64,000 bases of DNA. It comes from Hyphomicrobiales bacterium 4NK60-0047b. Its GTDB lineage: Bacteria; Pseudomonadota; Alphaproteobacteria; Rhizobiales; HXMU1428-3. Below are positions 1 to 8,849 of the stretch, piece by piece. The stretch spans positions 186,001 to 250,000 of the forward strand of contig BAABWY010000004.1 in NCBI GenBank assembly GCA_040367435.1, read 5' to 3'. The notes beneath the pieces were generated by a model, which had not been told where the DNA came from, did no database searches, and saw only the letters and a program-made list of their open reading frames with translations. The position numbers and the translations under genes were made by a program. How positions within the stretch are numbered: position 1 is the stretch's first letter; each line of letters starts with the position of its first letter.

Positions 1-557
1 TCGATAATCGCGGCAATCCGTTTTGAAAACCAATAATCAAGGCGTTGATCAAGAGAGAAACTTGCGAATATTGCAAGAATAATAGCAGGTAGCATCGCGA
101 TCATGCAAAAGAGACTGACGATCCGAATATGGAGCTCGGCTCCAGCTGTTTGTCCTTTTCTATCTTGCCACAGAAGATAGATTTGCCAGAGCACAATCGT
201 GACTAATGCGAGGATTAAGGCGCAGTTTATCAGGAGAACTGTGATGACTACATTATTAGATGGAGCAATTGGTGTGAGACCGGTGAGAATTAGGAATGTG
301 ACGACTGCTGAAAGAAGCGCCATGACAACTGTGATTAGCCCGGCTTTAAAAAGGAGAGGTCTGTCTATATGCGAAACAATGTTTCTGGCCTTTATGAACT
401 TTTTTGCTGATTTTTGAACTTTAACTTTGGTAAGACGGGCGGTGTTTTTTAAAGGTTTCTTGCTCATTTGATCAGTGTTTGTTTGAGCTTGTTGAAGATT
501 TGGGTTTTCTTCTTGCCCTGTTTTTTCGGTTTTTATGTTAATTCTCTGTTCTGACAT
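1..557 (-). CDS. ntrY: Nitrogen regulation sensor histidine kinase NtrY, N-terminal part (runs off left edge)
   Basis: Reading the minus strand from the ATG at 555-557 gives an open frame of 185 codons to the window edge. It has a polar N-terminus of about 65 residues and then three hydrophobic segments (about residues 70-95, 105-130 and 145-165). A stretch containing AGAELHIRIVSLF and, near the edge, LDYWFSKRIAAII is the typical membrane region of NtrY, the sensor partner of NtrX. The periplasmic loop, HAMP, PAS and kinase domains lie outside the window. It follows ntrC on the same strand, which is the usual alphaproteobacterial order ntrB-ntrC-ntrY-ntrX. The start is the first ATG of the frame; the Shine-Dalgarno match is poor, so the exact start is less sure than the identity. 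Confidence 0.88.
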   Translation of the reverse strand, partial: MSEQRINIKTEKTGQEENPNLQQAQTNTDQMSKKPLKNTARLTKVKVQKSAKKFIKARNIVSHIDRPLLFKAGLITVVMALLSAVVTFLILTGLTPIAPSNNVVITVLLINCALILALVTIVLWQIYLLWQDRKGQTAGAELHIRIVSLFCMIAMLPAIILAIFASFSLDQRLDYWFSKRIAAII

Positions 558-883
558 TTTATAAGACCGAAACTCTTTACCGTTCATAAACTCAGATACA
601 CTCAGTCCAGATATACTGACTGTGTATTTATTTCTGTTAGATGGTTTCTCATGAAGTTTTCATCTAACTGTGATCAGAAAGCATCACAATTTCCTGTTGC
701 TAATGAGTGACAGTTTTTCCCATGAAACACAAGTTTTATTTGTGTAAGATGATTAACAGAAATTCCATGATGTTTACATGACACTAACTGAGATATTATG
801 GCAACAAAAAGGGCAGTAGGCATTTTTTTGACCTACATGCCTCTTTATCTACAAAATGTAATTTGTCGTTGCTCTGTGACTGT
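558..883. other. ntrC-ntrY intergenic region
   Basis: No gene of convincing length. It holds a weak terminator-like hairpin near the ntrC end (806-842) and an 8-bp inverted repeat, GTTAGATG at 636-643 and CATCTAAC at 661-668, about 80 bp upstream of ntrY. The inverted repeat could be an operator or leader hairpin for ntrY. The spacing suggests ntrY has its own promoter here. Both readings are inference. Confidence 0.5.
806..842 (-). terminator. Weak intrinsic terminator candidate after ntrC
   Basis: On the minus strand AGGCAT (from 842) pairs with ATGCCT (to 818) across a 13-nt loop, and a short T run follows at 810-806. The stem is only 6 bp and the T run is not directly adjacent, so this is a low-confidence call. 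It lies 42 bp past the ntrC stop. Confidence 0.35.
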
Positions 884-2323
884 TTAGTGACGAATTGGAT
901 GGAATTGTATATCCAAGTCTCTAATTTTTTTTCTTAATGTATTTCTGTTAATGCCAAGAAGGTCTGATGCCTTTATTTGATTGCCATTTGTGGCAGCTAG
1001 CGCGGCCAGAATAAGGGGCTTTTCCACTTCTTTTATCACCCGATCATAGAGACCTGGTGGAGGAAGATCTGCACCGAATGTGGTAAAATAATTTTGCAGG
1101 TGATTTGCTACAAAGCCGGGCAATGATTTTTCTTCTATCATTACGGGGTCGGAGGGAGAAATTGAACTTGAAAGTTCTTCTTCAACTACAACTTTTGTAA
1201 TGATCTCTTCTGGATGTAGCGCGGTGATGCGTTGTACGAAGTTTTCTAATTCGCGCACATTACCGGGCCATTGATAGGTTTGCATGCGCTTAATTGCATC
1301 AGGTTCAAAACGTTTAACCGGTAAGCCCTGCTCTTCTGCTTTTCGTAGAAAATGGTGAGCTAGGTCAGATATATCATCTAGCCTTGATCTTAATGGAGGG
1401 ACTTTAATTGGAACCACGTTTAATCTGTAGTAAAGATCTTCTCGGAATGTTCCGGCATGAATGAGTTTTTGCAAATCTCTGTGTGTGGCGGCTACAATCC
1501 TTACATTGGTTTTAATGGGCACACGTCCGCCTACTCTGGTGTATTCGCCCTCTTGTAAAACTCTTAATAGTCTTGTTTGAGCTTCGAGTGGCATGTCGCC
1601 TATTTCGTCGAGAAACAGCGTTCCACCTTCTGCTTGCTCAAAACGGCCAATATGGCGCCCTTGTGCTCCGGTAAAGGCACCTTTTTCGTGTCCAAATAAT
1701 TCGCTTTCAATTAACTCTCTTGGAATAGCTGCCATATTGATGGCAACAAATGGGCCTGCAACACGGTTGGAGAAATCGTGCAATGCTCTTGCCACCAATT
1801 CTTTACCGGTACCGCTTTCACCTCGTATCATGACTGAGAGATCTGTTTTCATGACGCGTGCGATAATGCGATAAATATCTTGCATGGCAATTGAGCGACC
1901 AATTAAGGGTAACTGCTCATTATCTTCTTCAACGACCTTGTTGATGTTTGGTTTTGCGGGTTCTTCTAGAGCGCGCTCGATGACATTCATTAGTTCGGTT
2001 AAATCAAAAGGTTTGGGGAGATAATCAAACGCACCTTTTTCTGATGCTTTGATAGCCGTCATAATGGTGTTTTCAGCGCTCATCACAATAATAGGAAGTT
2101 CTGGGCGTTGTTTTTTTATTTGCGGGATCAGATTAAAGGCATTTTCATCTGGCATTACAACGTCCGTTATGATGAGGTCACCATCTCCAGCTTCAGCCCA
2201 GCGCCAAAGTGTGGCTGCGTTACTTGTTGCTCGAGGTGAATAGCCGGCTCTGCTTAAGGCTTGTGTGAGCACGGTGCGAATGGCGGCATCATCATCTGCA
2301 ATTAATATTTCATTATTGGGCAT
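884..2323 (-). CDS. ntrC: Nitrogen regulation response regulator NtrC (sigma-54 activator)
   Basis: 479 aa, normal length for NtrC. Receiver domain at residues 1-120 with the acidic pocket D10-D12 and phosphoacceptor D54 (ITDVVMPDE). The AAA+ domain (about 145-380) has Walker A GESGTGKE and the sigma-54 contact loop GAFTGA. A Fis-type helix-turn-helix closes the protein ([20 protein letters not shown]). NtrC phosphorylated by NtrB activates sigma-54 promoters of nitrogen assimilation genes. It is the third gene of dusB-ntrB-ntrC. The start is supported by GAGGA about 9 nt upstream. The 189-bp spacer to ntrB is unusual because tandem hairpin repeats fill most of it. Confidence 0.97.
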   Translation of the reverse strand: MPNNEILIADDDAAIRTVLTQALSRAGYSPRATSNAATLWRWAEAGDGDLIITDVVMPDENAFNLIPQIKKQRPELPIIVMSAENTIMTAIKASEKGAFDYLPKPFDLTELMNVIERALEEPAKPNINKVVEEDNEQLPLIGRSIAMQDIYRIIARVMKTDLSVMIRGESGTGKELVARALHDFSNRVAGPFVAINMAAIPRELIESELFGHEKGAFTGAQGRHIGRFEQAEGGTLFLDEIGDMPLEAQTRLLRVLQEGEYTRVGGRVPIKTNVRIVAATHRDLQKLIHAGTFREDLYYRLNVVPIKVPPLRSRLDDISDLAHHFLRKAEEQGLPVKRFEPDAIKRMQTYQWPGNVRELENFVQRITALHPEEIITKVVVEEELSSSISPSDPVMIEEKSLPGFVANHLQNYFTTFGADLPPPGLYDRVIKEVEKPLILAALAATNGNQIKASDLLGINRNTLRKKIRDLDIQFHPIRH

Positions 2324-2340
2324 TGCCTATTTCCTCGTTT

Positions 2341-2500
2341 TAGTTGTGCTCCAGGTTGCCCACAAGCAACCGCACTAATTTAGTTGTGCTCCAGGTTGCC
2401 CACAAGCAACCGCACTAATTTAGTTGTGCTCCAGGTTGCCCACAAGCAACCGCACTAATTTAGTTACGCTTCAGGTTGCCGACCACCAACCGAGCTATTT
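2341..2500. repeat. Four tandem 40-bp hairpin repeats between ntrB and ntrC
   Basis: Three identical 40-bp units (2341-2380, 2381-2420, 2421-2460) are followed by a diverged fourth (2461-2500). Each perfect unit contains GGTTGC, a 6-nt loop, GCAACC, and outer arms GTGC/GCAC with a 4-nt bulge, so each can fold as DNA or RNA. The fourth keeps the inner stem as GGTTG/CAACC. The array sits in the untranslated spacer inside the operon, so the ntrBC transcript would carry four hairpins. Relatives occur at 26108-26205, 60335-60367 and possibly 17549-17586. Confidence 0.93.
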
Positions 2501-2512
2501 CCAAAAACGAAT

Positions 2513-3658
2513 TCATACCTGCGTGTGTTGCTCTATCGTTTTGGTTTCATTTATGTCGCCTGTTTCCGCAATGGGTAATCTTGTTCGGAATATGGTTCCG
2601 CTTTCACTGCTCTCGCATTCAATTGTACCGCCATGATCTGCAATCATTTTAGCAACTAGAGCGAGGCCGAGCCCAGATCCTTTTGCTTTGCTTGAGACAA
2701 ATGGGTCAAACAAATGAGGGAGGATATCTTCTCTGACACCTGGTCCATTATCTTTGACGACAATTTCTAATGGGAGAATGACGCGTTCTTTAGTCCCGGG
2801 TAATGTTAATCTGAAACCGGGCCGGAAGGAGGTTTCTAGTGTGATAACCCCATCGTCTCTATCTTCTAAAGCTTCGGCAGCATTTTTTATTAAGTTTAAG
2901 TAGAGCTGTATGAGGAAGTCTCGCTCACCAGCAACTTTTGGCAAACTTGGGTCGTAATGCTGTTCTATGTGCACCTTGCTTGCAAAACCATTTTTTGCAA
3001 TTTCGGTTACATGATGGAGAACGGAGTGGATATTAATTGGTACTGATTGAATTGGGCGCTCATCTCCAAATATTTCCATACGGTCGACCAGTTTTCTAAT
3101 GCGGTCGGTTTCTTCGCAAATTAGACGCGCTAGCATTTGATCATCTTCAGTCACGGCCATTTCCAGAAGTTGGGCTGCTCCTCTGATGCCTGATAATGGA
3201 TTTTTAATCTCATGCGCTAGGACAGCTGCTACGCCGTTGACAGTTTTAGCCGCTCCTCTATAGCTTATTTGTCTTTCAATCATTTGAGCCATTGAGCGAA
3301 GTTGAAATTGAATGAGAATATGACTTGAACGTGCGGTGCTGTTATTGTTTGCTTTGTTGGTGTTGCTCTCTCCGATTGGACCACAAAACACATCGACAAT
3401 ATAATTTTCTTTTAATTTTGGCGTGGCGATATTGATGCCATATTCATTGTAACTGCAGGATTTGTGTCGCACTTGATCTATGGCCGTCAGGATTGGACAG
3501 CCAAATGGAAGAAGATCATCAATTTTGCTTTTCTTTAGTAGTTCTAGCCCTGAGTGATAAAACAACTCAGCTGCTGCATTCGCATAAGTAATGTCGTTTT
3601 CATCATTGATCACAATGATGGGGTGGGGAACTGCATTTAGTATTTGATTGTTATCCAT
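2513..3658 (-). CDS. ntrB: Nitrogen regulation sensor kinase NtrB (GlnL)
   Basis: 381 aa soluble histidine kinase. An N-terminal PAS domain (about residues 5-100) is followed by the dimerisation/phosphoacceptor helix with AHEIKNPLSG, giving His149. The ATPase domain has an N box (NLIKNAAEAL), DNGPGV and the G2 box GSGLGLALV. NtrB phosphorylates or dephosphorylates NtrC according to PII status. There is no transmembrane segment, which separates it from NtrY. It lies 81 bp downstream of dusB on the same strand. Between the PAS and kinase domains there is a short polar Asn/Ser-rich stretch (about residues 97-111). Confidence 0.96.
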   Translation of the reverse strand: MDNNQILNAVPHPIIVINDENDITYANAAAELFYHSGLELLKKSKIDDLLPFGCPILTAIDQVRHKSCSYNEYGINIATPKLKENYIVDVFCGPIGESNTNKANNNSTARSSHILIQFQLRSMAQMIERQISYRGAAKTVNGVAAVLAHEIKNPLSGIRGAAQLLEMAVTEDDQMLARLICEETDRIRKLVDRMEIFGDERPIQSVPINIHSVLHHVTEIAKNGFASKVHIEQHYDPSLPKVAGERDFLIQLYLNLIKNAAEALEDRDDGVITLETSFRPGFRLTLPGTKERVILPLEIVVKDNGPGVREDILPHLFDPFVSSKAKGSGLGLALVAKMIADHGGTIECESSESGTIFRTRLPIAETGDINETKTIEQHTQV

Positions 3659-3739
3659 CCCTAGTCCTGCTTAAAAGTCCTGTTTTATAGTGTCCTGCTT
3701 GAAAATTTATTTTGATGTTTTTTTATTTTTTAATTTTAC

Positions 3740-4762
3740 TCAGCACTCTCTTTCTTCAAAAAATGAATTGAGGTGTTTAGTGACATCGGTGATGTTCTCT
3801 GTGGAGCAAAGTTTTTGTCTCCATTGCTTTGCTTCCGATTCATTTTTTTCAAAGTGATCGACATACCAAACCAGATGTTTGCGTGCGCTCTTGACGCCAA
3901 ACTTTTTTCCGTAGTGACTGAGCATGTGGTCATAATGTTCGAGAACGCAATTTTTATACTCGTCAAGAGATGGCTTTAAAGGTTCCAGGCCATTAAGTTC
4001 TCTCGACATTTGCGCTGGGAGCCAAGGGGCACCATATGCCCCTCTTCCTATCATTACGCCATCAGCTTTAGAGGCTGTCATTGCAGCTTTTGCATCTTCT
4101 AGTGTGCAAATGTCTCCATTTACAAAGAGAGGTTTTGAGATGGCTTCTTTTACGGCCTTCACTTTCGACCAATCTGCTTGTCCCTTATAAAATTGTTGTC
4201 TGGTTCGGCCATGTACAGTGAAGGCCTGCACGCCGGCGTCTTCGGCCCTTTTGGCAAGTTCCGGTGAATTGAGAGAATTGTCATCCCATCCAAGTCGCAT
4301 TTTCAGGGTTACTGGTTTCGTTGTGGCGTTGACGACGGCCTCAATTAAGGTAAGGGCGTGATCAAGGTCGCGCATTAGTGCAGAACCCGATAGCCCCTTC
4401 GTGACTTGTTTTGCTGGGCAACCCATATTGATATCGATTATATCAGCGCCAAGATCTTCCACTCTTTTGGCAGCTTCTGCCATCCAAAATGCTTTTCTGC
4501 CAGCTAACTGGATTACGAAGGGGGCTAAGTGCTCACCAATGGCACGGCGGCTCATATCTTTGTTTGCATTAACAAGGCTTTCGCTGGCCACCATTTCGGA
4601 CACGACAAGGGGTGCGCCCCATTGGTGGGCTAATTTACGAAAAGGAAAATCCGTAACCCCTGACATTGGCGCTAAAATCGCCTTGCCGCTTAGGTTATAG
4701 TTACCAATTTTTATAGTTTTTTCGTTCATACCCATCGTTTTCTTGCATTTAGTATTATTCAT
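3740..4762 (-). CDS. dusB: tRNA-dihydrouridine synthase DusB (NifR3 family)
   Basis: 340 aa TIM-barrel flavoenzyme that reduces uridine to dihydrouridine in tRNA. Seen: the N-terminal LAPMSGVTDFPFR, the catalytic-loop motif DINMGCPAKQVTKGLSGSALM with its conserved Cys, MRLGWDD, FTVHGRTRQQ and MIGRGAYGAPW. It heads the dusB-ntrB-ntrC transcription unit, the standard alphaproteobacterial arrangement for which the family got the name nifR3. The first ATG (4762) lacks a good ribosome site; in-frame ATGs at 4735 and 4729 are alternatives that would trim 9-11 residues outside the barrel. Confidence 0.95.
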   Translation of the reverse strand: MNNTKCKKTMGMNEKTIKIGNYNLSGKAILAPMSGVTDFPFRKLAHQWGAPLVVSEMVASESLVNANKDMSRRAIGEHLAPFVIQLAGRKAFWMAEAAKRVEDLGADIIDINMGCPAKQVTKGLSGSALMRDLDHALTLIEAVVNATTKPVTLKMRLGWDDNSLNSPELAKRAEDAGVQAFTVHGRTRQQFYKGQADWSKVKAVKEAISKPLFVNGDICTLEDAKAAMTASKADGVMIGRGAYGAPWLPAQMSRELNGLEPLKPSLDEYKNCVLEHYDHMLSHYGKKFGVKSARKHLVWYVDHFEKNESEAKQWRQKLCSTENITDVTKHLNSFFEEREC

Positions 4763-5309
4763 AAATGCTTTTATTTGCCCTTGTAGTCCTGTTTTCAGTC
4801 ATTCGACGCCCTTATATGATGTGCATGTTTTTCACTAGGATGTCTCTACGACGCCTTGTTTATCCACTTCTCGAAGCTTTTGATGCCCTCTTGATGCCTA
4901 GATATTCATCGAAGAGCTAAATTGGCTAAATAATACACAGTCAAAACCTTGGTTAATGCCCGTTAAATAGGCCGCTAATGATTAATTATTATGCATTAAC
5001 GCATGTGTCTGTTTAAAATATGTGCAATTATTGTTGTTGCGTATAATTTAGTCAATATTATCTTACTCTTTGCAAATATGAAGCCAATTCCAGCAAATAA
5101 AAAACAATCCGAACAAATATGAAACCAATGCTGTTTAAAGTTTGAATCTCTATTTAGAACTGAGTTGTGTTGCGTAAAATATATTTTAAGTGGGCATTTC
5201 TATTATTGAGAAATTTTGATAGTGAACTTACTGCACATTACGAAAATTTCTGTGTTTTAGAACATTTAGGCCGAAAACTTTGGGAACTTTTTATGACTAG
5301 GAACTATTT
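4763..5309. other. Divergent dusB / ispDF promoter region
   Basis: 547 bp without a gene, very AT-rich, between divergently transcribed dusB and ispDF, so promoters for both are expected here. A 16-bp imperfect direct repeat, CAAATATGAAGCCAAT at 5073-5088 and the same with one change at 5114-5129, starts 41 bp apart (about four helical turns). No RNA gene was recognised. Confidence 0.5.
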
Positions 5310-6509
5310 ATGACAAAGGGCACATTTGTTTTGGTTGTTGCAGCGGGCCGTGGGGCCAGAGCAAGACAAGAAAATTGCGACCTACCAAAACAGTATGTTT
5401 TGCTTAAAGGTCAGCCTGTTCTGCATCATGTATTGACTAAATTTCACTCTATTGATGCTATTGATGGCATATTACCAGTGATTCATGCTGAAGATGCGGA
5501 TATTTTTCAAGATATTGCCAAAAACTTTTCAGATAGGCTTCTTCCACCTGTATTTGGTGGTGCAACTCGGCAAGCTTCAGTTTTAAACGGCTTAGAAGCC
5601 CTTAAAGACCTCTCTAACACTCAAGACGTTGAAACAGTGTTTATTCATGATGGTGCGCGCCCCTGTTTTTCGCGGGACCTGATAGACAGACTGCTTGTTC
5701 AACTATCATTATCAGACGCTGTCCTGCCTGCTTTACCTGTGACTGATACACTGAAACTTTCCTGTGAGAAAAAGGTCGTGAAAACTGTAGATCGTTCAAA
5801 TCTTTGGCGTGCTCAAACACCTCAATGTTTTAAGTTTGAAACTATTTACAACTCACATAAAGCTGCCACTCATGTGCCTGAAATAGAGTTTACTGATGAT
5901 TGTTCAATAGCTGAGTGGCATGGTGCCTCTATTGATATTATACCCGGCGAAGAACGAAATATAAAAATTACGACAAGTGATGATTTTAAAAGGGGAGAAC
6001 ATTATTTGAGTGACATGATGGATGTAGGACAAATTGACGTAAGAGTGGGGCATGGGTTTGATGTTCATGCCTTTGAAGATGGAAATGAAATAATATTATG
6101 CGGTGTTCCTCTTCCTTTTGATAAAAAGCTAAAGGGCCATTCTGATGCTGATGTTGGGCTTCATGCTTTGACTGATGCAATTTATGGTGCGTTAGGTGCC
6201 GGGGATATAGGGACGCACTTTCCTCCCTCTGATGAGCAATGGCGCGGGACTTCTTCTGATGTATTTTTAAAAGCCGCTTGTGATCTTACAGAACAAAAGG
6301 GCGCTAGTATTTCTAATGTTGATGTCACCCTAATATGTGAAGAGCCTAAGATTGGCCCTTATAGTAAGGCAATGCGTGAAAGTATTTCCAAGATCACTGG
6401 TCTTGATGTTGAGCGGGTCAGTGTTAAGGCAACAACGACTGAACGACTTGGCTTTACTGGGCGGGGTGAAGGAATTAGCGCGCTTGCGACGGCGACTTTA
6501 ATTTTTTAA
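5310..6509 (+). CDS. ispDF: Bifunctional IspD-IspF of the MEP isoprenoid pathway
   Basis: 399 aa fusion. Residues 1-230 are the cytidylyltransferase IspD (VVAAGRGARARQ nucleotide loop, HDGARP). Residues 240-399 are 2-C-methyl-D-erythritol 2,4-cyclodiphosphate synthase IspF (VGHGFDVHAF with metal ligands Asp and His, GHSDADVGLHALTDA, GTHFPPSD, ATTTERLGFTGRGEGI). The two make steps three and five of the pathway; dxr, step two, is also in this window at 53654-54823. The fusion is common in alphaproteobacteria. The start is supported by AGGA about 8 nt upstream. pncC follows after 10 bp, probably in the same transcript. Confidence 0.97.
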   Translation: MTKGTFVLVVAAGRGARARQENCDLPKQYVLLKGQPVLHHVLTKFHSIDAIDGILPVIHAEDADIFQDIAKNFSDRLLPPVFGGATRQASVLNGLEALKDLSNTQDVETVFIHDGARPCFSRDLIDRLLVQLSLSDAVLPALPVTDTLKLSCEKKVVKTVDRSNLWRAQTPQCFKFETIYNSHKAATHVPEIEFTDDCSIAEWHGASIDIIPGEERNIKITTSDDFKRGEHYLSDMMDVGQIDVRVGHGFDVHAFEDGNEIILCGVPLPFDKKLKGHSDADVGLHALTDAIYGALGAGDIGTHFPPSDEQWRGTSSDVFLKAACDLTEQKGASISNVDVTLICEEPKIGPYSKAMRESISKITGLDVERVSVKATTTERLGFTGRGEGISALATATLIF

Positions 6510-6519
6510 AGGTTTTTCC

Positions 6520-7026
6520 ATGTTTGATCAAAAGATCACGGCAGTTTCTGAAGAGTTGGTGAAAAAAGCCAGCGGTTTAGGTGTTTGGATTTCTACTGCT
6601 GAGAGTTGCACGGGCGGCCTGATTGCGGGGGCTTTGACATCAGTTGCGGGGGCGTCTGCTTGTGTTGGCGCTGGGTTTGTTACCTATTCTAATGAAGCGA
6701 AGATGGATGCGCTTAATGTTACTTCTAAAAGCTTAGATCTTTATGGTGCGGTTAGTGCTGAGGTTGCTGGTGAAATGGCGCGCGGTGCTCAGACACAAGC
6801 GAAAGCTCACTTAGCCATTGCAGTTACGGGTATTGCCGGCCCTGGTGGTGGGAGTGCTGAAAAGCCTGTTGGGTTGGTTTATATAGCTGCAGCTGGTGGA
6901 ACGAATAAAGATGCGCTACGGGTTCAAGAACATCAATTTGGTGACATTGGTCGCAGTGAAGTGCGACGAGAGACCGTACTTAAAGCGTTAGAGCTTGGGT
7001 TAGAAGCACTGAATTCACAAAGTTAA
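6520..7026 (+). CDS. pncC: Nicotinamide-nucleotide amidohydrolase PncC (CinA C-terminal domain)
   Basis: 168 aa, exactly the stand-alone CinA-C size. Motifs include STAESCTGGLIAG with the catalytic Ser, GFVTYSNEAK, and AVTGIAGPGGGSAEKPVGLVYIA. The enzyme deamidates nicotinamide mononucleotide in the pyridine nucleotide salvage cycle. The N-terminal CinA domain (MoCF-like, NMN/ADP-ribose part) is absent, which is normal for this subtype. It lies 10 bp after ispDF and converges on the START-domain gene 13 bp beyond its stop. Confidence 0.93.
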   Translation: MFDQKITAVSEELVKKASGLGVWISTAESCTGGLIAGALTSVAGASACVGAGFVTYSNEAKMDALNVTSKSLDLYGAVSAEVAGEMARGAQTQAKAHLAIAVTGIAGPGGGSAEKPVGLVYIAAAGGTNKDALRVQEHQFGDIGRSEVRRETVLKALELGLEALNSQS

Positions 7027-7039
7027 AACAGAGATATGC

Positions 7040-7507
7040 TTAAAGAATTTTCGATGTTTTTTTTAATGTATCAGCTCTGTTTTCAAAACTTTTAGCATAT
7101 GTTCTAAAGGCTTTATCAAACATGCCACCTAGAAGTTTTTCCATCATCCAATTCTTGAACTCATAGTCTATAGAGAAATGAATATCTGTACTTGTTTCAT
7201 TAACTGGTACAAACCGCCATTTGTTTTTCATATATTTGAAGGGGCCGTTTATATTTTCTGAGGTGATGATGTTGTTAGTTTTATCAAGTGTTACCTTTGA
7301 TCGAAACACTTCTCGTATGGCTTTAAAGCCGACAGTCATATCAGCTTCTAGAAGTTGCTGTCCCTCTTCTGAACGATCAGATTTAGAAAGAATTTTAAGG
7401 TCTTCACATAGCTCCAAAAATTCAGGGTATTTTTCAACATCTGCAACAATGTCATACATCACATCGCATTCATGTTGGACGCGGTGAACTGTTTCAAACT
7501 TAGGCAT
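7040..7507 (-). CDS. RatA/COQ10-type START-domain protein
   Basis: 155 aa polyketide cyclase/START-like protein. The beginning (MPKFETVHRVQHECDVMYDIVADVEKYPEFLELCEDL) and the DYEFKNWMMEKLLGGMFDKAF stretch are typical of the COQ10/RatA family. Members bind ubiquinone-like lipids and help respiratory electron transfer in mitochondria and proteobacteria. It lies 71 bp downstream of lipA on the same strand, a pairing frequent in Rhizobiales. The database name 'RatA toxin' comes from an E. coli homologue; nothing here suggests a toxin-antitoxin pair, as no antitoxin gene adjoins it. Confidence 0.85.
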   Translation of the reverse strand: MPKFETVHRVQHECDVMYDIVADVEKYPEFLELCEDLKILSKSDRSEEGQQLLEADMTVGFKAIREVFRSKVTLDKTNNIITSENINGPFKYMKNKWRFVPVNETSTDIHFSIDYEFKNWMMEKLLGGMFDKAFRTYAKSFENRADTLKKTSKIL

Positions 7508-7578
7508 TTATGGGTCTTTATTAGCTCTTAATAATGATAGTCGTACAGGCCCTTTCGAACCAGCACTATTTTCTAGCA

Positions 7579-8568
7579 TTATAAAGCGTGAGCTCCAACT
7601 TTTTTAGCGCGTGCTTGTTTTAATTCCTCAAAATCTTCGCCTGCGTGATGGGATGAGCGGGTGAGAGGTGTGCATGAGGCTTTTAAGAAGCCTTTAGAAT
7701 ATGCTATTTGCTCAAGAGATTTAAACTCTTCTGGTGTGAGAAATTTAGCAATCGGGGCGTGCTTAAGTGTTGGCTGCAAATATTGCCCGACGGTAAGAAA
7801 ATCGACATCAGCACTTCTAAGATCATCCATAAGTTGGAGGATTTCTTTTCTCTCTTCACCAAGGCCAACCATAATCCCTGATTTGGTAAAAATCAGTGGG
7901 TCAATTTCTTTAACTTTTTGTAAAAGCCGAATTGAGTGGAAATAACGAGCGCCTGGGCGAATGTCTAAATATAGACGAGGCACTGTTTCTAAATTGTGAT
8001 TGAAAACATCTGGTTTGGCTTCCACTACAACTTCTAACGCGCCTTCTTTGCGCAAGAAGTCAGGCGTTAAAATTTCTATGCTTGTTGACGGTGCTGCTTT
8101 TCTAATCGACGTGATAACTTCAGCAAAATGCTGAGCGCCGCCGTCAGCCAGGTCATCTCTATCAACAGATGTGATAACAACGTGATTAAGGCCTAATTTT
8201 GCAACGGCGTCTGCCACTCTATTTGGCTCTTCTTTATCTAGAGCTAGAGGTAGGCCCGTTCTAACGTTACAAAAAGCACATGCTCTTGTGCAAATTTCGC
8301 CCATGATCATCATAGTGGCGTGGCGCTTTTCCCAGCATTCACCAATGTTTGGGCAGGCCGCTTCTTCACAGACTGTTGTGAGCTTATGTTCTTTTACGAT
8401 GTCTCGTGTGGTTTGATAATCTTTAGACCCTGGAGCTTTAACCCTGATCCAGTCGGGTTTGCGTAATGGTGTTGAGACAGGATTATTGCGCTTTTCTGGA
8501 TGGCGAATTGGCTGTTTTTCGGCAGAGGTTTTGTTTTGCTGCTTTTTGTTATCAATAAGAGTTACCAT
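7579..8568 (-). CDS. lipA: Lipoyl synthase LipA
   Basis: 329 aa radical-SAM enzyme that inserts two sulfurs into octanoyl-protein. Both iron-sulfur clusters are visible: the auxiliary cluster C67-x4-C72-x5-C78 and the radical-SAM cluster C93-x3-C97-x2-C100 (CTRACAFC). The C-terminal [14 protein letters not shown] carries the conserved RSS serine. Its product is needed by the E2 and E1-beta lipoyl domains encoded by pdhC and pdhB nearby. The first 40 residues are a polar extension rich in Lys, Gln and Asn. In related genomes lpd and lipA are near neighbours; here two acyltransferase genes on the other strand separate them. Confidence 0.97.
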   Translation of the reverse strand: MVTLIDNKKQQNKTSAEKQPIRHPEKRNNPVSTPLRKPDWIRVKAPGSKDYQTTRDIVKEHKLTTVCEEAACPNIGECWEKRHATMMIMGEICTRACAFCNVRTGLPLALDKEEPNRVADAVAKLGLNHVVITSVDRDDLADGGAQHFAEVITSIRKAAPSTSIEILTPDFLRKEGALEVVVEAKPDVFNHNLETVPRLYLDIRPGARYFHSIRLLQKVKEIDPLIFTKSGIMVGLGEERKEILQLMDDLRSADVDFLTVGQYLQPTLKHAPIAKFLTPEEFKSLEQIAYSKGFLKASCTPLTRSSHHAGEDFEELKQARAKKVGAHAL

Positions 8569-8733
8569 TCGGGGCAGTCATCCTTTTGTGCATAGAAGTT
8601 TGTGCATAGAGCTTGTGTGTTGTTAATCTTCTTTTTAATTAAACTTTTGAATTTGGGTGCTTTTTATCTATTAAGGCCATGCTTCTAGACGTTAGGCTTT
8701 TATTCAAAAATTTTAAAAGATTGAACGTTTGCT

Positions 8734-8770
8734 AAGACTTATAGTCTATCTTCTCAAAGACTATAGTCTT
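8734..8770. promoter_or_regulatory. Double palindrome, operator candidate upstream of the acyltransferase pair
   Basis: A perfect 14-bp palindrome AAGACTATAGTCTT lies at 8757-8770, and a near-copy AAGACTTATAGTCT at 8734-8747. Their centres are 23 bp apart, about two helical turns, the geometry expected for cooperative dimer binding. The pair is 80-116 bp upstream of the first acyltransferase start and about 170 bp upstream of lipA. The binding protein is unknown; the regulatory role is inferred from symmetry and position. Confidence 0.5.
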
Positions 8771-8849
8771 AAAGATCGTTATTTAATATCAGCTTTTAGG
8801 TCAAATGGCTATAAAACATGTACCTAAAGTCGAATAATGCGAGAATTTT

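Noticed and set aside
199-417. Plus-strand open frame of 72 codons
   Set aside because: It is antisense to the NtrY membrane region, which has a clear family match on the minus strand.
2341-2460. CRISPR-like direct repeats
   Set aside because: The three units are contiguous with no unique spacers between them, and no cas gene is in the window.
7040-7507. Toxin of a toxin-antitoxin system (RatA name)
   Set aside because: The protein is a START/COQ10-type domain next to lipA, and no antitoxin-like gene adjoins it.
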